Positions 26,257 through 39,800 of a stretch of DNA of 64,000 bases are shown here, piece after piece. This DNA is from Arbacia lixula (lineage: Eukaryota > Echinodermata > Echinoidea > Arbacioida > Arbaciidae). Location of the stretch: positions 24,373,503 through 24,437,502 of the forward strand of contig OZ022581.1 of assembly GCA_963669155.1 (NCBI GenBank), in the 5' to 3' direction. Within the stretch, counting starts at the first letter, position 1. Each line of letters begins with the position of its first letter. The position numbers were made by a program, and so were the translations under genes. The notes under the pieces are model-generated. The model saw only the letters and a list, made by a program, of their open reading frames with translations, searched no databases and had not been told where the DNA came from.

Positions 26257-27564
26257 GAGAGGGCCAGAACACTATCTGATCAGATCCAGTGTGCTGACTT
26301 TGAGTACTGCAAATACAGCAATCACAGCTATGATATGACATAAATGCTCAGCTGCAGCTTCAAATGTGAACATGGATGCTTGGCTACAACTTCAAATGTG
26401 AACATGGATGCTTGGCTACAACTTAATGTGAATATCAATGCTTGGCTACAGTTTGAAATGTGAACATCTACGCTATGGAAAAAAAATTGTAACAGAGTGG
26501 ATAGCTTAAGAAGATTGCAAGCACCCTTGGAATATCTTCATGAAAATTAAGAAAGTGCTGAAGACGTCCTTGGACTCAAGTTCTCAAGAAGGCATTGTCT
26601 GCAGCATAGCAGCCCCTTGTGAACAGACTATGGAATACTGAATATGGCCGCTGAGAAACTAGTGTACAGCATGAAGAAGAATCTATGCTAGCTGTCTGTT
26701 GCAAATCCCAATGGAATCCTGTTAACTGTATTAGTATAAACACATTTACCTAGGTGCTGCTGCACTAACAAAAAGTTTATTTGAAAGAACTGCTTATCAA
26801 AGTGGACAATAATTTTGCTTGAAATTAGATCAAGTCAATCAATGGTTACTCCTCAAAAGCAAGAGTAAAAATTGATTTGCATTTTCATCTACAAAGATTT
26901 AGGCATAGAAATATAGGGAAACTAGATATTACATGTAATGAAGTGGAAAAGAGACCAGCCATTGACAATGGTTGATTGACCAATACAGAGGTTAATCAGA
27001 GCAAGGTTAAGGTATGGAATGAGGCTAAGAGTTGGAGAATGAAGACTGAAGGTTACAGGCTTTTGCAGAACTCAAAAGGTCAGAAATAAAAATAAGATCT
27101 GCTTGACTCTGTGTATGAGGTAAACAGGTAGACAAGTGCAAAATACAACTCAATATACCAGCAAAATGATGCAAGGTTGTTAGTGTGCATTTATTAGTCC
27201 ACATACTCTGCAGAGAGTACGGTTTGCGTAATGGTGATTTGTGGAAATAGCTTGCTGCCTTCAAAGGAAATGAAGACGTAGGATTACGAGAAGAAGATTG
27301 GCGGCAGCTTTTGATGCGTGGTCACATATGTCAGCCCTCCTCAGTTGAATTGACCTTGCATGGACCCTGCAGTTATTCCAATATATAGTGAGTGTGAAGG
27401 ATGTATACATACTTGATGAGATATTATCAACTTTATTGTAAAATATTCATAGTGGACATGGGCGTTATGGAGACGAAACATGTCGGTGTATTTGATATGT
27501 GAACTGATTGGATAGCAGGCGATCTGCTGTTGAATGATTAAAGAGGATACAGAGCGTACGTCCG
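26257..27564 (+). other. Candidate 5' UTR exon region
   Basis: Directly upstream of the cyclase start. A good acceptor-like sequence (polypyrimidine then TTTGCAG) ends at 26256, so a 5' UTR exon could begin at 26257 and run into the first coding exon, but nothing else proves it. The stretch contains a roughly 31-bp tandem repeat, about 3 copies at 26355-26465 (AAATGTGAACATGGATGCTT). No TATA box or other core promoter element could be identified with confidence. Confidence 0.25.
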
Positions 27565-27650
27565 ATGTTTCACACGCGCACTGCGTCGCTACGACGGAAG
27601 AGCCCCACGATGAAGCAGGAGTATTACCAGATGGGCCAGGTGCACGGTGA
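27534..27650 (+). promoter_or_regulatory. Potential uORF overlapping the cyclase start codon
   Basis: An ATG at 27534 opens a 38-codon frame, in a different frame from the cyclase, that ends in TGA at 27648-27650, beyond the cyclase start at 27565. If the mature mRNA contains 27534 this uORF would overlap the main start and could lower its translation. The effect depends on where transcription or splicing begins, which the sequence does not settle. Confidence 0.35.
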
Positions 27651-27879
27651 CATCATCAGCTTTGGCTCGCTAGACGACTTCTTCCGCGAGCGGGGCAACA
27701 CCATTGAGCATGCGGGGTGGTCGCTGCGACACCTGAGGGACAAGTTCCGGGCCATGGATGTGGAGTCCCTGTACACCAAGTACTGTGCCCAGCTGAGGAA
27801 GTGGCTGCTGTCCATGCTGTGTCTCGTGGCCATCGCTCAGGTCGGCGCTCTCATCGGACTCTTCTTGGGGTACTCAGAG
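27565..27879 (+). CDS. ADCY2-like: Adenylyl cyclase coding exon 1
   Basis: Codons 1-105, ending in phase 0 before GTGAGT. Encodes a basic N-terminus ([14 protein letters not shown]), a poorly conserved cytosolic segment, then [16 protein letters not shown] and the first membrane helix ([20 protein letters not shown]). GC-rich compared with surrounding DNA. The donor is followed at once by degenerate tandem copies of the exon's own end. Confidence 0.93.
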
Positions 27880-30800
27880 GTGAGTCAAAGTGGTTGCTGT
27901 TTATGTTGTATCTGATGGCCACCACTGTATCAGGTGACCATCACTCAGGTCGAGCCTGTCATGTGACTCTTGTGATACTCAGAGGTGAATCAGAGTGGCT
28001 GTGGTCCATGCTGTATTTGGTGGCCATCACTGTGTCTGGTGGCCATCTTACAGGTCGGGGCTGTCATAGGACTCCTCTTGGGGTACTCGGAGTTGAGTCA
28101 AAGTATATCACTGTATCAGGCAGCCATCACTCAGGTCGACCCTCTCATATGACTCTTGCGATACTCAGATGTGAATCAAAGTGGCTGCGGTCCATGCTGT
28201 ATTTGGTGGCCATTGGTCAGATCAGGGCTGACTCTTCTTGTAATACTCAAGAGATGTGTAAAAGTGGCTGTTGTCTATGCCATGTCTGGTGGCCATCACA
28301 CAGGTAGGAGCTATCATATATCTTCTTGGGATACTCAGATGTGAAGGGGCTGATATGTCCTTTGTTTGAGGTGTTTATACAAATTCATATTTTCTTATTT
28401 GGACATGGAGTTAAAGATTATATATGCAAATTAACACAAAACAGTGCTTCTTTCTGTTTTTGTGATAATGAATATATATACACCCTTGCTTTAACAGAAT
28501 TATAATTCTGCAGAATAGATAGCCTCAATCAGACAGATTTATGTACATAGATTTCTGTGATAGCATCTGGTCAAACTGCCAAAATTGTTGATAAAGAAAT
28601 ACTTTGTACTTGACAAACATGTATTCATAATATGATAACAAAAAGGTAAATGTTGATCCAGAACATATGTTTTAGTTGCATGGGGAATCCACTTTATCGC
28701 TCTCTAAAAAAATCAGACACTTTATAGGCGCAATGACAGCAAGTACCTCTCTTCAGTGAGCCAAACAAAACCACAGAGTAAGCTGAGTTGCCCCGAAGCA
28801 TGACAGTGATTTTGAAGATGCGCCTGAAATGGTCCCATCACGCAGAACTGGTGTGTCACTGCCACTTACCATAATGACAACCCTCTTGGGGCGTTCTCAT
28901 GATTGCTCTGCTCCGACGAAGAGGTGGACCACCTCGGCATTTGAAATGAGGATGATAATAGCTATACATTCAAATAACAGTACACTCACAACTCTCCCAT
29001 CACTGCTCTCTTCTTTGATTTCAGTTTTTATGTACTGAAAAAAAAACTAACAGTTGTTGTGTCAGTGTTATAGGTATTTATCACTTTTTCCTTTTTACCG
29101 CAAAGGTAGGTTCAGTATCCTAACAGAAATGAACTACATTGTCTTACAGCATCTTGTTTGCTAAATAGTGGTAAATTAGTTCACTCTCCTTAATTAGCAT
29201 CAAAGTATAGAGAGTCTCTGTACATGTGAGATTAAATGAGTGTGCAATTGTAACATAGCTTTTTCTTTTCCTTGGTATTGCAGATAAATACTATAGACAG
29301 ACCTGGAGAAGCACGTACACTAATCCAGTCAAGGACAGTGCTATTTGCATGTTCATTACAATTATACATGTTGATAATCAAGAGAATTATTTATCACGAA
29401 GCTATGAGACAACAAGAATGATAATAATGATGTTTGAAAATCCTTATTCATACTTATCAAACTGATTTCATGAAGGGTAGAAACATTGGTCACAATATTT
29501 GTTTAATTTTAGATATACCATTTAACGTAATGGATTAAATGACATTCCAGGTACAATGATAGTGCATGTCACCAAACTAAAAGGAGTTTCTATGCTCTGT
29601 CTGAATATGTAGCTATTTCCTTGCTTTCCTGTCGCCAGAAAACTCACACTAGTAGCAGACTGCAGAGAACAAATAGTGGCAGAAAACGGCATTGGTGTGA
29701 ACACAGCTTTGTGGTCATTGTTTTTGATATCATTAAATGCAAACGACTGCACTTTATGGCTCAGCACTTTCCAGGCCCTTCTTTATTAAAAATGGCCAAA
29801 GTGCAGATATCTTGGCTCCAATGTGGATACATGCCATTACCAAGCAACTACAAAAGCAACAATGATATAAAAAAAAAAAAACCTATGTATGTTTCTCACC
29901 AAACTTTATTAAAAATCTGTCATTGTTTTGAGTGACTACAAATACAATTAATATTTGCAAATTAATAATATGAGTATATATATGTGCAATTTTGCTTGCT
30001 GGGAAAGTGTTTTTACAATTGTACTTGATGTTTATGTAATGTGTGCATAGGTCTGTGAAGCATCGATCCATATAAAGCACCTTATAACTGTAATTGTTAT
30101 TTATAATTATTATTAATTTGGTGGATTTGGAGTGATACACTGACTCTTTCAGTAATCCCTTGTTCTAGGCATAATTGCTATTCCCTGGTCATCACTTCTC
30201 TACCTTGAGTTTAGAGAGTAATATTACGAGGCTAGTAATGACAGACTATAAACAAGAGTAACCGCCTTGACATACGTCTGATTTTTCATGAAATGTCGTC
30301 AATTTGTTACTTCAATTTTTCATGAAATGTCCTCGATTTGTTGCTCTGATTTTTCTACTTTTATTCTACTTTTACTGTCAGGTTTTCTTTCTCCTTTAAG
30401 TTGATTTCACTGACGTATTGTTCCCCGATGCTGGTAGATGAAGGGAGAAAGCAAAATTAGTTAGGAATATTGCCAATGGGAAATTTGTCCAACGAAGCAA
30501 ACATGATGAAAGCAAATTTTTGCACTCATAGAAGGAAGTGACGAACATCTTTTTTTCAACATGTGCATGGGCAAAATCATTGTGAAGACAAATTTGATCA
30601 CGCTAGGAGTGCATTATTCTAATGTGTGTGGACTGCACTTCTGATGCTATTTTGGGAGAATTTCCACCTGGGTTTTCATATTTCCATATTCATTCATTTG
30701 ATTCAGTCTCGTGAGGGAAATTGAAATTGCGATATTACTTTGAGCCAGAAATCAGGATCTGGTGTGCAAATCATCACAAAGTTGATTCAAAATATATTTA

Positions 30801-33800
30801 TCATAAAACTATCAGTAGTTGCAATGTCTGCTTGGCCAATAATGTGCAAGGACAATATGAGTTTGATTTGTGATAGGAAAAGAAAATAGAGCACCACACT
30901 AACAGCTTTTCAATTTTGCCCCCCCCCCCCCTCCCAAAAAAAATAATAAATAAATAAATAAATGAAATAAAATGAGGGATGATTCTTGCAGGAAATACAT
31001 TTTTTTTTGTAGATGCCATTAAATCTAGGTCAGATGTCTTTCCCCACTCATGTGCTTAATGTTCACAACTGGTTTGGTGAAGTTAATTATGTAAACTACA
31101 TTTAGGAGTTTGCACTTATTGCAATTTGCATCTTATTTGAGGATTTTACTGTAAATTTTTAAAAATGGGTGTGTGCAAAAGTTTGCAAAAAGGCGGAAAC
31201 AAGCAACATGGAGCAGTAATGGACTGGGGTGTCTGGTATAATCTCTTCTAATCATTCAGTTATTTGTACAACAAGTTCTGTTTAGACATGATCATACATC
31301 CCAAAACATTTAGTATTTTCCCAGAGTTTCTCTTCATGAATTGTCTCCTTGTGTCTTCTTTTGATAAGGTTCTAGAGAGCATGACAATTCTGAAAAGAAG
31401 TGTAACATTTTGAGATTAGTCCTTAGTTTTACCCCATGATTTGTACCTTTATTTTGGCAGAGTTTTGCTGAGCTTCTTGGAAGTAAAGGAACATGTCAGG
31501 TTCTTTCTAGAGGATGATGATGTTTTATATCTTAAGTTTTCCCAGGGTACCATTGTGAACAATACTCTCGTTTCTAATTTTGGCAGAGTTTAGGTGAGGT
31601 TTCAAGGAGAACGAAGCATTGCTTTGTCAAGTTCTTTATAGAATATTAGATGTTTAATGGTTAAAGGTTATTTCAGATTTTATTCTCATAAATTTTGATG
31701 AGGTTCTAAGAAGAATGAAGCTATGATGCTAAGCCAGCTTCTCAATTAAGTATGCAATATTTCATGTTTGAAGGTTTCTCTGAGTTTTTTTTTTCTTTAT
31801 GAATAATCATCATTTTTTTCTAATTTGGGCAAAAGTTTGATGAGGTTCAAGGGGGATGATACTATATGAAGTTCTGTATACAGTATAAATGGTCAATATG
31901 TAAACAAATTCAGAGCTTATCCTAATGAATTTTTATCTTGTTTGATACTTCAGGTAGAGTCTTGATGAGATTATGTGAGAAATGATGCTGTAAAAATGTA
32001 TGTGTACAGTATAGATATCTGATATAAAGAAAATCTTTTCCTCATTTAGTACACTTGTTTGATACTTTTGGGAGAGTTTTGATGAGATTAAGTGAGAAAT
32101 GATGCTGTATGAATTTATGTATACAGTATAGATATCTGATCTCGAGAAAATCTTTTCCTCATTTAATACACGTGTTTGATCCTTTTGGGAGAGTTTTAAT
32201 GAGGTTATGTGAGAAATGATGATGTACGAAGTTATGAATACAGTAAAGATATCTGATAAAAACAAAAAATCTTTTCCTCATTAATGTCATCTTTTTTTTT
32301 TATACTTTTGGGAGAGTTTTGATGAGGTTATGTGGAAAATGACTGAATTAAGTTCTGAAATACAGCATAGATGTCTCATATTATTATACAAACAATTCCC
32401 AGCACTCTTCCTCACTCAGTATCTTGATTGATACTCGTGGGAAGGTTTGATGAGATTTTGTGCAAAATGAGGCTATGTGAAAACAGTGTAGGTCTCTTTA
32501 TAAAGTGTATCTTCGTCGATGGTTGTCTTGTTTGTTTATCTTTTCAGAGCTTTGAGGAGGTTTGCAGGACAAATTATGCTACAAACCTCTCTATGCGGTT
32601 TACATGTTAGATATTAAACAAAATCCAGAGCTTTTCCCCATCATTGTAATCTTGTTTTAGAGGTTCTTTGGGAAATGATGCAATATGAATACTATCTAGG
32701 TCATTGATTTTTTTTTTGTTAAGCTTAACCACAGGAAGTTATTTTTGTGGAAACTTTGTGAAACCGATCAATGTGAAATTTACTTGTGTTAAGATGACTT
32801 ACAGCAGGCTTTCCTAGATTGAGAAATGAACGTTCTGGCTTTAAGAGATTGGCAGAAATGATAGGAAATGTTTATGGAGTGGTTTTGAAGATAAATATTT
32901 GTTGTAAAGTTGAAAACACACCCAATTCGCATAATTGATGATGTTTTAACCATTGCTGTTTGGAGCGTATACAAAGTCATTGTTTTAAGAAACGAGTCTG
33001 GTGTAGACCACAGATATGATAATTTATGTTATATGTTTTGGGATGAAAGTAAGATTTGTGCAGAAATTAAGGAAGCACTGGGGAAGGAAGGAACAAAAGT
33101 GTTATTCAGTTACCAAAAAAGATAACATTGAACATTTAGGTTAAGAATAATCAGTGTAAAATGAGAATGTTTTGTCATTACTGTGAAAATGTATAAATGA
33201 TTTGGTTTGATTTTGAATACATACCCATTTCATGTGAAAAGAAAAAAAAACACATTGATTGTAATCTTGTTTGTTCCTCCTGGCAGAACTTTGACGAGGT
33301 CCTGGGGCGTGTTTCGCTGCTGATGGGAGCCACGTTCCTGCTGACCTGCCTCCTGGCGGTGTCCTGTTTGGACTTCATGGTACCCCGCTTCTCCCTGGCT
33401 ATCTCCCTGTGTGTTTGGCTGCTGCTGCTGGCATCCACCTACACCCTGCAGGTATTGCCACACTCGTTCTCCCCTTGTCAAGATAAAATTTGCTAGAATT
33501 ATTTTTAAAAATGATAAATTTTCATTAAAAATATTTTTTAATATATTTTCTGCCCCTCGGGAAAGAAATAGTGCAAAAGCATTTTGGGGGGTTTACATGA
33601 TTTTGGAGCGCTCCAGAAGTAGATTGAAGCAAAATAGTAATATTAACAGAACTTATGTTACTCTGTTTTCTGGACTCCACCAAAAAGTATGGCTAAATAG
33701 CGTGAAAAAAAAGAAAAAGTTGCTGATATGACATGGAAAGCTCTAAAATAGTGACAAGATGGAAATTATTTAAGAAATATATTTTCAATAATTTTTCTTT

Positions 33801-36800
33801 TTAGTCTGTTACTGACAATTGCACTTTTTGGTCTTTGTGAACCCTTGTTCAGTAAGGATTTCAAATTTGTAAGGAAAGGGATGTAGCTATAACAAATTTG
33901 AAGTGTACTGATAGCGTGTTGTCTATTGCCCGTACAACAGATTACACAGGAGTCACACTGCTTAGTCTGAATGGAGAAAAGGCAGCCCGCAAATATACAG
34001 GCTCAGTAAAGATTGGATTATGAAATATAGATCTTGAAGCCATAGTGGAATGTTATCAGCAAACATGGCAGTTGAGTATGCACATTATCTATGACATCTA
34101 TAGGTTGAGTCCAAAGGCTGTGGCCATGTTCTCACATGGGTGTAATCAAGAATCCATGATGATTTTTGATGATGCTGCTGTTATGGTCCCATCACGCAGA
34201 ACTGATGTGTCACTGCCACTTACTATGATGAAAACCCTCTCAGGGCGTTCTCATGATTGCTCCACTCTTGACGAAAACGGAGGAAAAATGCTGTGTTTGA
34301 AATAATGAAGATAACAATACAATCACAGCTCTTCCATCTATCAGTTCCCTCTCCTTCTATTTCAATATCACCAATTTTTTCCAATTTAGTTTTTGGGACA
34401 AATATCTGTTATCTCGTGTGGTGAGCTGGAGGACATGGGGTACTATGTTATTATTTTTAGATATTTCTTGCGGCTTGACCAAACCAATCGAAATTCAAAT
34501 TGCACCTTGGCCGCAACAATGCAATATGGCTGTCTGTTAAAGTGCAAAAAAGCAGCTGGAAAAATTATCACATTCATTTTGCATGTTGCACTTTTAAAAG
34601 GGATGAACTAATTTTGAGATGGGGAGAAATATGCAACTTTTTCTCTCATGACGTGAGGAAAAAAACATCTTTTTCTCTGTGAACTTTCTTTCTTTTGCTC
34701 TCTGTCTCTCTCTCTCTCTTGCAATTGAGTCAACTATTTATGGTCATTTGACACTTAAAAAAATTCAATGAGAAGGAATATATTTTTGTGGGATGTAATA
34801 CTTATCAGTCCACTGATATCCTGGCAGGTGATGCGGGCGTCCCACGCACCCACGGATGGGGTGGGTCTGGTGCTCTTTACCTCCCTGGCCGTCTACACCA
34901 TGCTACCCCTCTCACACCTTAAGGCCGTCATTGCGGGCATGCTGACCTGTCTACCCCATGTCATCCTGGCTGCTCTACTAGGTAGCCAGAAGGAACCACT
35001 CGATAAACTACTGATGGTAAGTATGCATGACCTACGGTACTGTCTAACAATAACCTGTAGATTAGTAAATAAGCACATGCATACCCTGTGTATGTACACA
35101 CACACATAATATTTGCAAGAATCTTTAGGATTGAAGGAGGCAGATTAACCTGAAGAAGAAGAAGAAGATATAAAAACTTCTGATGGTAAGTCTGCACCAT
35201 CTCTGGTACGTTAAAACAGGAACCACTCATAGAAAGTCTCCATGATCACTGGGATGTTGAGGAACTGAAGATAAACCACTGATGGTAAGTGTACATGATC
35301 ACTGGTACATTGAGGAACCAAAGATAAACCACTGATGGTAAGTCTACATGATCACTGGTATGTTGAGGAACCAAAGATAAACCACTGATGGTAAGTCTAC
35401 ATGATCACTGGTACATCGAGGAACCAAAGATAAACCACTGATGGTAAGTCTACATGATCACTGGTACGTTGAGGAACCAAAGATAAACCACTGATGGTAA
35501 GTCTACATGATCACTGGTACGTTGAGGAACCAAAGATAAACCACTGATGGTAAGTGTACATGATCACTGGTATGTTGAGGAACCAAAGATAAACCACTGA
35601 TGGTAAGTGTACATGATCACTGGTACGTTGAGGAACCAAAGATAAACCACTGATGGTAAGTGTACATGATCACTGGTATGTTGAGGAACCAAAGATAAAC
35701 CACTGATGGTAAGTCTACATGATCACTGGTACATCGAGGAACCAAAGATAAACCACTGATGGTAAGTCTACATGATCACTGGTACGTTGAGGAACCAAAG
35801 ATAAACCACTGATGGAAAGTCTACATGATCACTGGTACATCGAGGAACCAAAGATAAACCACTGATGGTAAGTCTACATGATCACTGGTACGTTGAGGAA
35901 CCGAAGATAATCCACTGATGATAAGTCTACATGATCACTGGTACATTGAGGAACCAAAGATAAACCACTGATGGTAAGTGTACATGATCACTGGTATGTT
36001 GAGGTATCGAAGATAAGCCACTAAAGTGTACATGATCACTAATACGTTGAGGAACCGAAGATAAACCATTGATGGTAAGTGTACATGATCACTGGTACAT
36101 TGAGGAACCAAAGATAAACCACTAATGTGTACATGATCACTGGTACGTTGAGGAACCAAAGATAAACCACTGATGATAAGTGTACATGATCACTAGTACG
36201 TTGAGGAACCAAAGATAAACCACTGATGGTAAGTGTACATGATCACTGGTACGTTGACGAACCAAAGTTAAACCACTGATGGTAAGTGTACATGATCACC
36301 AATGTATTAAAAAAGGAACCATTTTGATGGTAAGTTCCCTTGAATAGTACAGCACTCTTCAGCAGGAACCAAGGGATGAACCATTGGTGGTAAATGGACT
36401 TTGTGCTGTCTGCACAGCAATGCAGCCAGCATCTCCTGCATGCATGTACACTCTACCACTCTAGTAAAAATATCAGGATAAAGTACAATAATTTCAAGAC
36501 ATTTACCCAAAATGCAGGTTATTACCAAGTTGCTAGCATACCTTTCCAACTCCTTTTTTACCCTAAATGTACAAGCTAGGAAAGATAATTTATTGCAAAT
36601 CTCTAAGTCTGATGACATTTGCATTCAAAGAATTGGCTCGACGCCGACTGGCCGCCATGCATTACTCATGGTGCTGGAGGGCTAATTAAGGCCAGCGCGG
36701 AAGGCCTGCGTTTGGGCAGTGAGTGATGGAGGCTACTGATTTATGTATTAAGTAGAGGAGTCAAGCATGGGAGCAAACCTGATCAATGACAGTACCCCCT

Positions 36801-39800
36801 CCTGTGCCAAAGGAAGCTATGTTGTATGGGATTTATGTGTGTACTAATGGGGCAAGAATGCCTCATTGGCATGTTGAGAGTTAAACTATGTGGACGTAGA
36901 TTATTATCATAAGCTTCATTGAGTCTATATATGGGTGCACATTGTAAAAAACTTTGTGCAATGGTAGACCAGTATGCTTCAAGTGTGATGATAAATGGAG
37001 GGAAATGTTATGAATTATAAATATATATAATCATCATTGCAACTGAGGAAGAATGTTTTGTGAAAGCCTGTGTCTACACTTCCATTGTGTCTTCTGTTCT
37101 TCCCTATTTATGTTCGGCAAATAATTTGTTTATTATATGATATGATACGATACAAGACAGGTCCCTATAGAGATGATGGGTAAAGCAGGTATCAGTATAT
37201 GAACATCTTATGTATAATTCATGGTTCTGAAGAAAAAGAAAATTATGCTCTCAACTGCATTTAACTTTGATTAAGCTACAAATGTTGGTAGAAGGTTATT
37301 GAATATTATGAGGATGAAAAACATTTATTATTTATTCATTATGCATCAGTCTCTTTAATGTTTATTTGTGTAAGACAAAAACAGAGAAACATTACCATTG
37401 TATTTTCACTGAGTCAAAGAAATGATATGTACTTCTTGATTTCACATGATGAAATAGCCGGAGGAGGGCTAACAATATTGAAGAGAAAAAACGTGATGTG
37501 ATTTCAGTATATAGATCCCCGTCAAATCAATCCTGAATCAATATATTGTCTCATGTTCAAAGATAGCCACTAGTATTTCCTGTGTTGCATTTCCAGTTGC
37601 AAACGTTTTAATTTAAAACCTTCTTTAGCAACCACCTGTCTCTAAAGACCATATTTGCTGTTTTCCTGGAACAGTGTTTCTCATTGAAATCTGTATTAAA
37701 ACAGATTATAATACAGACCACTTGCTTGTAAAGGACACTTTTTTGTCTTTCTTGAACCGTCTTTATAGACTGGTTTTACTGTTGCACCTTATACTGCTTT
37801 TAATTGCATCTACATGTATCAGCTCTCAGGTAACTTGGAAAGACTTGCAACGACTGGCAACAATTGATGTTTGCGAGGCATTAATGAAATACAAGAAGAC
37901 ACAATGCTGGAATGAACTGACACATTCCATTGCGTCCATACAAGAGACACTTATTTCATTAATTTCATACAATAATTTCTGAAAGAAAATTTTTTGATTT
38001 CATAACAAAATCCAAGAATATATCACCAAAATATTGTTGCGTGATTAAGTTGAGTTTGGTATCGTGTGTGAATTATAGTGTTTCTCAAGACATAAGTTGA
38101 AGTAGGACATGGAGACTGAAATAAGTGTAATAGTTTGCAGTACATCCTTTCATTCTTCACTCAAATCATCTTTGTGGACAGTGGACATTACAGTGGATAG
38201 TATAATTTTGGGCAGGGGAGTGGTATGAAAGGTCTTATATCACAAGAAATAAATTCCAACTCCTTGTTTCATTTGTCTTATTGTGCCTTTCTTTCATTTC
38301 TCTCCAGCAGAATTTGAGTAATCTGTTGATATTCTTCTGTGTGAAGTTCATCAGGGTGTCAATATTTTAGCCCCTTTATTATTGTGTTTTACTTCACTTT
38401 CTCTCTGCAGCAGATCGTGAGCAAAATGTAGATGGACTTTTGTGTGAACTTCATTAGGATGTCATTTTTTTTCATTTCTTTTATTGTGTTTTACTTGTCT
38501 TTTTCTCTACAGCACACTTTGAGTAATCTGTTCATATACTTTTGTGTGAACCATATCAGGGTGCCATTATTTCATATCTTTTATTATTGTACTTCACTTT
38601 CTGCAGCAGATCATGAGCAACCTGTTGATGTTCTTCTGTGTGTCATTTTGCATCTCCTTCTAATTGTTTTTTTTTTACTTGTCTTTTCTCTCTACAGCAG
38701 ATTTTGAGTAACCTGGTGATGTTTGTCTGCGTAAACTTCATCGGTGTGTGTCACAAGCACCTGCTGGACGTCGCCCAGCGGAGAACCTTCCTGGACACCA
38801 GGAGCTGTATTGAGTCCAGGATTAAACTAGAGCATGAACAGGCACAACAGGTAGGCTTCCCGGCTGGCACAACAACTAGTCAACCAAACTTTTGTTTTGT
38901 TTCTCTTTCTCTTTCTATCTCTCTTTCCTCATTTCTCTTTGAAATACATAGAGATTGTGTTAGATCACAACGACTGTGACTGACTGTGACATGGAATATG
39001 CATGTTCTATCGTAACATCCCGTTGGAGGTGATGCAATCATGTATGCATCATATTGTTAAATGGATAATTCATCCTGAAGTTAAGTTGGTTTCAATAAAG
39101 ACACATACATGACCAGAACATATTAGTGAAGGTTTCATGAAAATCCGTCAAAGGAAAAGAAAGTTATGATCTTTTAAACTTTCAATTTTGTGACGTCGTA
39201 TGTCTCTTCTATTTGTTGTGTTGTTTATGATTTCTTAAATTCCTAAAATTTGTTTTTGATGAAGGAATATATTTTTTATTGAGGTATGTGTGTGAAAACG
39301 TGTTTTTTTAATGATATATCAAATGCACAAATAAAATGATGCATACCCTTTTGAGCAAATGGACATTATAAAAAAAATTTACACAACATATGGGAGAGCA
39401 CCTCGTACGTGATGTCATAAATAAATACTTTAAAAGACTAAAACTTTCTTCTTTCTTATCCTTTCACAGATTTTCATGAAACCTTCTGTAATATGTTTCT
39501 TTTATGTTCTTGCTTTTATAGAAACCAATGTTATTTCAGGGTGACTATTCTTTTAAGAGCAGCTTCTAGTCATAGTCACAGTCGTGGCCATCTCAAATTC
39601 TCTATTATTGCCAGTCAAGTCAACGAATGCATTTGATACTTTTTGTAAGCACTGATATTTGACTTAAATCTAAATAAGGTGATGTATAAGAAGAATTTCT
39701 ATGTGTGTATTTGCTCCATTTTCATTGCATGTTCACCTTCATCTCTTTCTCTTTCTATCGCTCTCCCTCCATCTCTCTCTCTCTCTCTTGCTTTCACTTC

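Noticed and set aside
27717-28307. 196-codon frame overlapping exon 1
   Set aside because: It is out of frame with the cyclase and is explained by tandem copies of the exon 1 end.
35281-36290. CRISPR-like regular repeats
   Set aside because: Units are contiguous 53-bp copies with no unique spacers, derive from the exon 3 end, and the genome is eukaryotic.
38404-38640. The four exon 4-like segments as mutually exclusive alternative exons
   Set aside because: They are truncated, diverged, include an early stop in at least one copy, and lack a donor at the matching position.
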